From positions 124,001 to 188,000 of the forward strand of contig NZ_AP020337.1 of NCBI RefSeq assembly GCF_009176725.1: a stretch of 64,000 nt of DNA. Reading direction: 5' to 3'. This document shows, in pieces, positions 58,675-64,000 of this stretch. A program made the translations under genes and the position numbers. The DNA is from Pseudomonas sp. KUIN-1. Lineage in GTDB: Bacteria > Pseudomonadota > Gammaproteobacteria > Pseudomonadales > Pseudomonadaceae. Position 1 is the stretch's first letter; the number at the start of each line of letters is the position of its first letter. The notes below the pieces were generated by a model. That model made no database searches. It saw nothing but the letters and a program-made list of their open reading frames with translations, and was not told the DNA's origin.

Positions 58675-59469
58675 ATGGAGTGCGATGTGACAGACTTTCC
58701 AACTTCGTTGACCGCCCCCAAAAAGGGGTGTGAGGGCTGCACCGGCAGTCCGGAACTGGGCTTTTCGTTTGATTATGCCTATCAACCCATCGTCAACCTG
58801 CACGACCAGTCGATCTTTGCTCATGAAGCGCTGGTCCGGGGCCCGAATGGCGAGGGCGCAATGTCAGTCCTGAGTCAGGTCACCGACCAGAACCGCTATC
58901 GCTTCGATCAGACCTGCCGGACCACGGCCATCGCCGGCGCTGCGAAACTGGGCATGACCGAGCGTTTATCGATCAACTTTCTGCCAAATGCCGTGTATCG
59001 TCCCGAGCTGTGTATCCGCAGCACGCTGGAAGCGGCCAAGCGGCATGACTTTCCCATCGAGCGGTTGATTTTCGAGACCATCGAAAGCGAACATGTGTGC
59101 AGCAAAGGCCATTTGAGCAATATCCTGCGCGAGTACCGGGAGTTCGGCTTCATGACCGCCATCGATGACTTCGGCGCCGGGTATTCAGGCCTGACGCTGC
59201 TGGCCGATTTTCAACCCGACCTGATCAAACTCGACATGAACCTGGTTCGCGATGTTCATCGCAATCGCGCGCGTCAGGCGATTGTTCGCGCGGTTGTCAC
59301 AATGTGTTCGGACTTGGGGATTAAAGTCATCGCAGAAGGTATCGAACATATTGAAGAGCGGGATTTTCTGGCAGATTGCGGCATATCCCTGATGCAAGGC
59401 TATCTGTTCGCCAAACCCGCATTCAAAGCCCTGGCTCAGGTAGCCCCCGAGGCCTGGCAGAAGTCTTGA
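58675..59469 (+). CDS. rimA: EAL-domain c-di-GMP phosphodiesterase (RimA)
   Basis: This 264-residue single EAL domain has all usual catalytic elements: HEALVRG (the EAL motif), INFLPNAVY with the Asn ligand, IFETIESE with the ExxE pair, IDDFGAGYSGL, LIKLDM, IAEGIE and LMQGYLFAKP. It should hydrolyse c-di-GMP. Position directly before rimB and rimK matches the rimABK operon of Pseudomonas, where RimA changes c-di-GMP and so controls RimK. It has no membrane or sensor domain. Confidence 0.9.
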   Translation: MECDVTDFPTSLTAPKKGCEGCTGSPELGFSFDYAYQPIVNLHDQSIFAHEALVRGPNGEGAMSVLSQVTDQNRYRFDQTCRTTAIAGAAKLGMTERLSINFLPNAVYRPELCIRSTLEAAKRHDFPIERLIFETIESEHVCSKGHLSNILREYREFGFMTAIDDFGAGYSGLTLLADFQPDLIKLDMNLVRDVHRNRARQAIVRAVVTMCSDLGIKVIAEGIEHIEERDFLADCGISLMQGYLFAKPAFKALAQVAPEAWQKS

Positions 59470-59485
59470 GAAGTACGGAATCGCA

Positions 59486-59962
59486 TTGAAGACATTCGAT
59501 CATCTGACAGTCATCGGCCTGCGCGAGTGGGTGGCGCTCCCCGACCTGGGGGTGGCAGGCCTGCGGGCAAAAATCGATACCGGTGCGAGCACGTCGAGTC
59601 TGCATGCCACGGAAATCGAACCTTTTGAACGCAATGGCCAGAAATGGGTGCGCTTCAACGCGCATCTGGGCACGGTGGTTCAGTTGCGGCATCGTCGCTG
59701 CGAAGCGCAACTGGTTGCCATGAAAACCATTAAAAGCTCCAACGGTCAGGCGCAGGTGCGTTATGTCATTCGCACCACGCTGGCCCTGGGTGATCGTATC
59801 TGGCCGGTGGAATTCACACTGGCCTGCCGCAAGTCGATGCGCTATCGACTGCTGCTGGGTTCCAAGGCTCTGATTGACGGCCAGCTGGTGGTCAATCCGG
59901 GCATAACTTACGTACAAGACAAGCCGGTGTTCCCGGCCTCTACTTCCTCAGGTGTTGCATGA
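59486..59962 (+). CDS. rimB: RimK-associated protease (RimB)
   Basis: This is a 158-residue protein of the Zn_protease/retropepsin-like family (PF05618-type). It contains [14 protein letters not shown], the Asp-Thr-Gly active-site-like loop, and [13 protein letters not shown] near the C-terminus. It starts with TTG, with GGAA a few bases before; no better ATG is available. In Pseudomonas RimB is thought to remove the glutamates added by RimK. The last four bases overlap the rimK start, so the two enzymes are made in a coupled way. Confidence 0.88.
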   Translation: MKTFDHLTVIGLREWVALPDLGVAGLRAKIDTGASTSSLHATEIEPFERNGQKWVRFNAHLGTVVQLRHRRCEAQLVAMKTIKSSNGQAQVRYVIRTTLALGDRIWPVEFTLACRKSMRYRLLLGSKALIDGQLVVNPGITYVQDKPVFPASTSSGVA

Positions 59963-60864
59963 AGATCGCTGTGCTTTCGCGTAATCCGCGTCTGTATTCC
60001 ACCCGTCGTCTGGTCGAAGCTGGCATCGAGCGTGGCCATGAGATGGTGGTGATCGACACCCTGCGCGCCTATATGAACATCGCCAGCCACAAGCCGCAGA
60101 TCCACTACCGCGGCAAACCTCTGGAGGGCTTCGATGCGGTGATCCCGCGTATCGGTGCTTCGGTGACTTTCTATGGCTGTGCGGTGTTGCGTCAGTTTGA
60201 AATGATGGGCGTGTTTCCGCTCAATGAATCGGTCGCCATTGCCCGCTCGCGGGACAAGCTGCGTTCGCTGCAACTCCTGTCACGCCGGGGGATCGGCTTG
60301 CCGGTCACCGGTTTCGCTCACTCGCCCGACGACATTCCCGACCTGATCCAGATGGTCAACGGCGCGCCGCTGGTCATCAAGGTGCTCGAAGGCACTCAGG
60401 GGATCGGCGTGGTGTTGTGCGAAACGGCCACGGCGGCCGAATCGGTGATCGAAGCCTTCATGGGCCTCAAGCAGGACATCATGGTTCAGGAATACATCAA
60501 GGAAGCAGGCGGTGCCGACATTCGCTGCTTTGTGGTCGGTGACAAGGTTATCGCCTCGATGAAACGTCAGGCCAAACCGGGCGAGTTCCGCTCCAACCTG
60601 CACCGCGGTGGCAGCGCCAGCCTGATCAAAATCACGCCTGAAGAACGCATGACTGCATTGCGTGCAGCCAAGGTCATGGGGCTGAGCGTGGCGGGTGTGG
60701 ATATCCTGCGTTCCAATCACGGTCCTTTGGTGATGGAGGTCAACTCTTCGCCTGGCCTGGAAGGCATTGAAGTGACCACCAGCAAGGACGTGGCCGGGAT
60801 GATCATCGGGTACCTGGAGAAAAACAGCGGCCCGCACATGACCCGCACCAAAGGAAAAGGCTGA
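59959..60864 (+). CDS. rimK: Ribosomal protein S6 glutamate ligase (RimK)
   Basis: This is a 301-residue ATP-grasp ligase. It starts [22 protein letters not shown], and has [19 protein letters not shown] for the ATP-binding Gly-rich loop, [20 protein letters not shown], and [25 protein letters not shown] with the metal-binding Glu and Asn. It adds glutamates to the C-terminus of RpsF, which changes the proteome and affects plant colonisation in Pseudomonas. It is the last gene of rimA-rimB-rimK. Confidence 0.95.
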   Translation: MKIAVLSRNPRLYSTRRLVEAGIERGHEMVVIDTLRAYMNIASHKPQIHYRGKPLEGFDAVIPRIGASVTFYGCAVLRQFEMMGVFPLNESVAIARSRDKLRSLQLLSRRGIGLPVTGFAHSPDDIPDLIQMVNGAPLVIKVLEGTQGIGVVLCETATAAESVIEAFMGLKQDIMVQEYIKEAGGADIRCFVVGDKVIASMKRQAKPGEFRSNLHRGGSASLIKITPEERMTALRAAKVMGLSVAGVDILRSNHGPLVMEVNSSPGLEGIEVTTSKDVAGMIIGYLEKNSGPHMTRTKGKG

Positions 60865-61320
60865 CGGGATTCACACCCGTTTCAATGGCTCTGGCTGGCA
60901 TCGCGTCTGCGGACGCCGGCCAGGGCATTCAGCTACCGTACATCAGGTAAACAGGCCTGCCAGTCGAGTCCTCGTCGCAGTATCCCGGCATTAGTCCCGC
61001 ATCCCTCCGTTCCGCCTAAGGCGACGTAATAGCCAGCTTCGCGCCGAATAGCCATCCTCCCGCGCTACATAAATCAACACATTTCTCCCGTATTTGTATG
61101 CCGATCATGCATGAGGTAGTCGTTTACGGCATTAGACGTATACGCGCGCCATGGGAATAGTTGCGACTTTTTTCGCCTGCTACAGAGCTGGGATGCTCGT
61201 CTGCGGTGACCTTCTCGGGACATTTCCAAAGGGAGCTCCTGCCTCGAAACTGCTGTGAAAAAGCATGCTCGGTGCACGGGTTTTGGACTTGCCCAAGCCA
61301 CTTTGAACAAGGGTAATAAT
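60865..61320. other. Gap and probable promoter region before gltP
   Basis: No gene is supported in these 456 bases. The right part (about 61070-61320) is the likely promoter and leader of gltP. Confidence 0.4.
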
Positions 61321-62652
61321 ATGAAGAAGGCAAAGCTGAGTCTGGCCTGGCAGATTCTGATCGGACTGGTACTGGGTATCGCTGTGGGGGCGCTACTCAA
61401 TCATTTCAGCGCAGAAAAGGCCTGGTGGATCACCAACATCCTGCAGCCCGCAGGCGATATCTTCATTCGTCTGATCAAGATGATCGTTATCCCTATCGTT
61501 GTCGCCTCGCTGATCGTCGGCATTGCGGGCGTGGGCGATGCCAAGAAGCTGGGACGTATCGGTCTCAAGACCATTCTCTATTTTGAAGTCGTGACCACTA
61601 TCGCGATTCTGGTGGGGCTGGTGCTGGCCAACGTGTTCCATCCGGGCACCGGCATCGACATGAGCACACTGGGCACCGTCGATATCTCCAAGTATCAGCA
61701 GACTACGGCTGAAGTTCAGCACGATCACGCGTTTATCGCGACCATTCTCAACCTGATCCCGTCCAACATCTTCGCCGCCATGGCGCGTGGCGAGATGCTG
61801 CCGATCATCTTCTTTTCGGTGTTGTTTGGCCTGGGGCTTTCCAGTCTGCAAGCCGAGGTCCGTGAGCCGCTGGTGAAGCTGTTTCAGGGCGTCTCGGAGA
61901 CCATGTTCAAGGTCACTCACATGATCATGAACTACGCGCCGATTGGTGTGTTTGCCCTGATTGCGGTGACTGTCGCCAACTTCGGCTTCGCCTCCCTGCT
62001 GCCGCTCGCCAAGCTGGTGATTCTGGTTTACGTGGCCATCGCCTTCTTCGCCTTCGTGGTGCTGGGGCTGATCGCTCGTGCATTCGGCTTTTCGGTCATC
62101 AGGCTGATGCGTATCTTCAAGGACGAGCTGATTCTGTCCTACTCCACGGCCAGCTCTGAAACCGTGCTGCCACGGGTGATCCAGAAGATGGAAGCCTATG
62201 GCGCACCGAAGGCGATTTGCAGTTTCGTGGTGCCCACGGGCTACTCGTTCAACCTTGACGGTTCGACGCTCTATCAGAGCATCGCAGCCATCTTCATCGC
62301 TCAGTTGTACGGCATCGACCTGTCGATTGGCGCGCAATTGATGCTGGTGCTGACCCTGATGGTCACCTCCAAAGGCATCGCGGGCGTACCGGGGGTTTCC
62401 TTCGTGGTGCTGCTGGCGACCCTGGGCAGCGCCGGTATTCCACTGGAAGGCCTGGCGTTCATCGCCGGTGTCGACCGCATCATGGACATGGCGCGTACCG
62501 CTTTGAACGTGATCGGCAATGCGCTGGCAGTGCTGGTTATCTCGCGCTGGGAAGGCATGTATGACGATGCCAAGGGCGAGCGCTACTGGAACTCCCTGCC
62601 GCACTGGCGCAGCAAAGAGCCCGTGCCGATGGGGCAACCGACGGCGGACTGA
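61321..62652 (+). CDS. gltP: Glutamate/aspartate:proton symporter
   Basis: This 443-residue inner-membrane protein is of the DAACS (GltP/DctA) family with eight spans and two re-entrant loops. Marks are FIRLIKMIVIPIVVASLIVGIAG, ILSYSTASSETVLPRVIQKME (the Ser-rich HP1 loop), VVPTGYSFNLDGSTLYQSIAAIF (TM7 NxxGxxxx) and VTSKGIAGVPGVSFVVL (HP2). The last helix has DRIMDMARTALNVIGN with the substrate-binding Asp and Asn/Arg pattern. I chose the ATG at 61321, since the frame upstream to 61255 encodes residues not in the family. A terminator follows. Confidence 0.92.
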   Translation: MKKAKLSLAWQILIGLVLGIAVGALLNHFSAEKAWWITNILQPAGDIFIRLIKMIVIPIVVASLIVGIAGVGDAKKLGRIGLKTILYFEVVTTIAILVGLVLANVFHPGTGIDMSTLGTVDISKYQQTTAEVQHDHAFIATILNLIPSNIFAAMARGEMLPIIFFSVLFGLGLSSLQAEVREPLVKLFQGVSETMFKVTHMIMNYAPIGVFALIAVTVANFGFASLLPLAKLVILVYVAIAFFAFVVLGLIARAFGFSVIRLMRIFKDELILSYSTASSETVLPRVIQKMEAYGAPKAICSFVVPTGYSFNLDGSTLYQSIAAIFIAQLYGIDLSIGAQLMLVLTLMVTSKGIAGVPGVSFVVLLATLGSAGIPLEGLAFIAGVDRIMDMARTALNVIGNALAVLVISRWEGMYDDAKGERYWNSLPHWRSKEPVPMGQPTAD

Positions 62653-62673
62653 TCTTCGCTATGTGCTGACAAG

Positions 62674-62700
62674 CCCCGGACCTCCGGGGTTTGTTGTTTT
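62674..62700 (+). terminator. Intrinsic terminator of gltP
   Basis: CCCCGGA (62674-62680) pairs with TCCGGGG (62683-62689), followed by TTTGTTGTTTT. It lies 22 bases after the gltP stop. Confidence 0.85.
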
Positions 62701-62742
62701 CAGGTCGCCGGTTAGACTGCCTGCCTTACCTGAGGAGTGACC

Positions 62743-63027
62743 ATGACCGACGACATCGATAATGACGAAGAAGACTTTGCTGCCTCGACGCTGATCGAAG
62801 CTATCGAAAACCAGATCGAAGCCGGTAACCCGCCCGCAGCCAGAGCGGTGTTCAACATGCTGACCCTGGTGAACTATGAGCGTGAAGATATTCTTGAAAT
62901 GATGGCGCATGTGTTGGCCATCGAGATCGATGCCTTGCTGGAGCAGGACCGTCCGTTCGACACGCAATGGTATGAAGCAGCGCTGCGCGCCCTGCCCGAC
63001 CTGCCCGACCTGCCGCCGGAAAAGTGA
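62743..63027 (+). CDS. Small acidic conserved-type protein of unknown function
   Basis: This is a 94-residue, helical, acidic protein (MTDDIDNDEEDFAAS, then LIEAIENQIEAGNPPAARAVFNMLT and REDILEMMAHVLAIEIDALL), ending DLPDLPPEK. GAGGAG lies 6 bases before the ATG at 62743, which decides it over the GTG at 62737. No membrane span or motif. I cannot name a function. Confidence 0.75.
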   Translation: MTDDIDNDEEDFAASTLIEAIENQIEAGNPPAARAVFNMLTLVNYEREDILEMMAHVLAIEIDALLEQDRPFDTQWYEAALRALPDLPDLPPEK

Positions 63028-63243
63028 TCCTGCGGTCAGAGCAGGCCAGCAAGATATATGCTGTAAACACTTCAGACGCTGACTACACTGCAAATGCCCC
63101 GCTGCCGCTTGATCCTCCGGGGCCACACGCCAAACCGGCTTTAACGGTCATCCAGAACCGACGAGCGCAGATCGGACACGTCGATTCCAGAGCACACCCG
63201 CCAGCCGGCGAGGTCGTATTACTACAAAAAGTCTGGAGTACCT

Positions 63244-63492
63244 ATGTCGTATACCCCTGAGTTGGTTGCCGAACTGGAAATCCTTGCACTGTTCAATCTG
63301 GGAAACACCCAGGAAGGCCTCAAAGTCCACCATGTAGCGGCGCCCACGGCCGTTGCAGCCGCACAAAGACTCTTCGATAAAGGACTGACGACCCAGGTCG
63401 ATGGCGGTTACCTGACCAGCCTCGGGCTCGAGGCCGCCCAGCATGCCCAATCCTTGCTGACCATCCTCAACGTCTCCAGGCAAGCCGCCTGA
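63244..63492 (+). CDS. TIGR02647-type small protein
   Basis: This 82-residue protein (MSYTPELVAELEILALFNLG ... GLKVHHVAAPTAVAAAQRLFDKGL) has a winged-helix-like helical plan with QVDGGYLTSLGLEAAQHAQ at the C-terminal half, and matches my recollection of the TIGR02647 family of Pseudomonas, thought to bind DNA. CTGGAG lies 10 bases before the ATG. It is a single gene between a hypothetical protein and cyaA; role unknown. Confidence 0.75.
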   Translation: MSYTPELVAELEILALFNLGNTQEGLKVHHVAAPTAVAAAQRLFDKGLTTQVDGGYLTSLGLEAAQHAQSLLTILNVSRQAA

Positions 63493-63500
63493 ATGTCGCA

Positions 63501-63531
63501 GGGCCTGCGCACAAAAAAGCGTGGCAGGCCC
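63501..63531 (+). terminator. Hairpin after the TIGR02647-type gene
   Basis: GGGCCTG (63501-63507) pairs with CAGGCCC (63525-63531), with an inner CGC/GCG pair around an A-rich loop. It is followed by TTCACTTAT. It is a probable terminator. Confidence 0.6.
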
Positions 63532-63674
63532 TTCACTTATCCGAGCGCCAGTCGATACAGGACGTTGGCGCCAGAATAACCATCCGACCGAATCCGCTTC
63601 TCTCGGCTGCAAACCTTCTCCGCCATCTTTCTCGGTAATTCCACGCCTGCACAGGCCAGATGCCTTGAGTTGCG

Positions 63675-64000
63675 ATGACGCGTAATCCTGAAATTCGCCC
63701 CGACCTGGATGAGGGCATCGACCGCAAGGTTCTCAGCCAGTTGCGTAACCGTTTCCTGTCGCTCAATGACGGGCGGTACGCGCGTGCGCTGGAAGGTATG
63801 TCGACCCGCCAGCAGAGCGTGTTGACCCTGCTGCCGCTGTTCTTTCACGTCAACCATCCGCTGTTGCCCGGTTATGTTTCCGGCAGCACGCCTGCCGGTG
63901 TCTCGCATTACGAACCGGACACACTGGCCCTGGTCGAGGCGCAGCGGCTGACGCGCTCCTTTTCCTACAAGGCCCGGCACGGCAACCCGCCCCAGCCGAT
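63675..64000 (+). CDS. cyaA: Class I adenylate cyclase (start only)
   Basis: The ATG at 63675 opens a frame of 108 codons to the window end. The sequence (MTRNPEIRPDLDEGIDRKVL ... LTLLPLFFHVNHPLLPGYVSG and TPAGVSHYEPD) matches the N-terminal start of class I adenylate cyclase CyaA, which makes cAMP. The rest of the gene, including the catalytic centre, lies outside. The preceding 170 bases hold the promoter region. Confidence 0.85.
   Translation, partial: MTRNPEIRPDLDEGIDRKVLSQLRNRFLSLNDGRYARALEGMSTRQQSVLTLLPLFFHVNHPLLPGYVSGSTPAGVSHYEPDTLALVEAQRLTRSFSYKARHGNPPQP

Overview
The window looks like a chromosomal segment of a plant-associated Pseudomonas of the P. syringae group. The housekeeping genes (pckA, hslO-hslR, rimA-rimB-rimK, gltP, the start of cyaA), an MvaT/MvaU-type nucleoid protein, and two families of dispersed palindromic repeats (one containing a GTAGGAGCGAAC core, the other built on paired TGACGC..GCGTCA and GTGCCAATGCTCCGCGTTGGC arms) all fit this group. 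This assignment was made by reading proteins and repeats, without any database search.

Layout. (1) 1-3.6 kb: visibly AT-richer DNA with a large P-loop ATPase gene coupled to a second gene that leaves the window. It reads as part of an antiphage defence locus and may be RADAR-like (rdrA/rdrB). (2) 3.6-8 kb: a duplicated membrane protein, then a three-gene minus-strand cassette (methyltransferase, aminotransferase, LysE exporter) with the gene set and order of the 3-methylarginine toxin cluster mrsA-mrsB-mrsC. An IS5-type transposase relic lies beside it. (3) 8-16 kb: redox genes around a TetR regulator with a clear double operator, a secreted RTX protein made only of AlgE-like R-modules, two zinc-ribbon membrane proteins, a GFA protein and an MvaT/MvaU protein. 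(4) 16-20.8 kb: a HAD hydrolase, an Lrp regulator, a cysteine desulfurase and repeat-rich gaps. (5) 20.8-31.4 kb: tonB-exbB-exbD, a TonB-dependent receptor and yejA-yejB-yejE-yejF, which together could carry a peptide-like compound across both membranes. (6) 31.4-34.6 kb: a chemoreceptor and an intact IS3-family element inserted in a dispersed repeat.

(7) 34.7-52.1 kb: a catabolic island. An Lrp regulator, a HAD protein and gabT are followed by a D-2-hydroxyacid dehydrogenase on the opposite strand and a 236-bp tandem repeat. Beyond them lies a tightly packed minus-strand run: HAD dehalogenase, PuuB-like oxidase, Tat-exported binding protein, two permeases, fused ABC ATPase, three-subunit opine-oxidase-like flavoenzyme, ArgE-like amidohydrolase and gabD. 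The arrangement suggests import of a conjugated amine or opine and its breakdown through GABA and succinate semialdehyde to succinate.

(8) 52.6-64 kb: GNAT and cupin proteins, then core genes: pckA, hslO, hslR, rimABK (a c-di-GMP-linked ribosome modification system), gltP, two small conserved proteins and the start of cyaA.

The parts most worth following up are the truncated defence locus, the mrs-like cassette, the TonB-Yej combination, the eleven-gene amine/opine operon and the catalytic-domain-free R-module protein.
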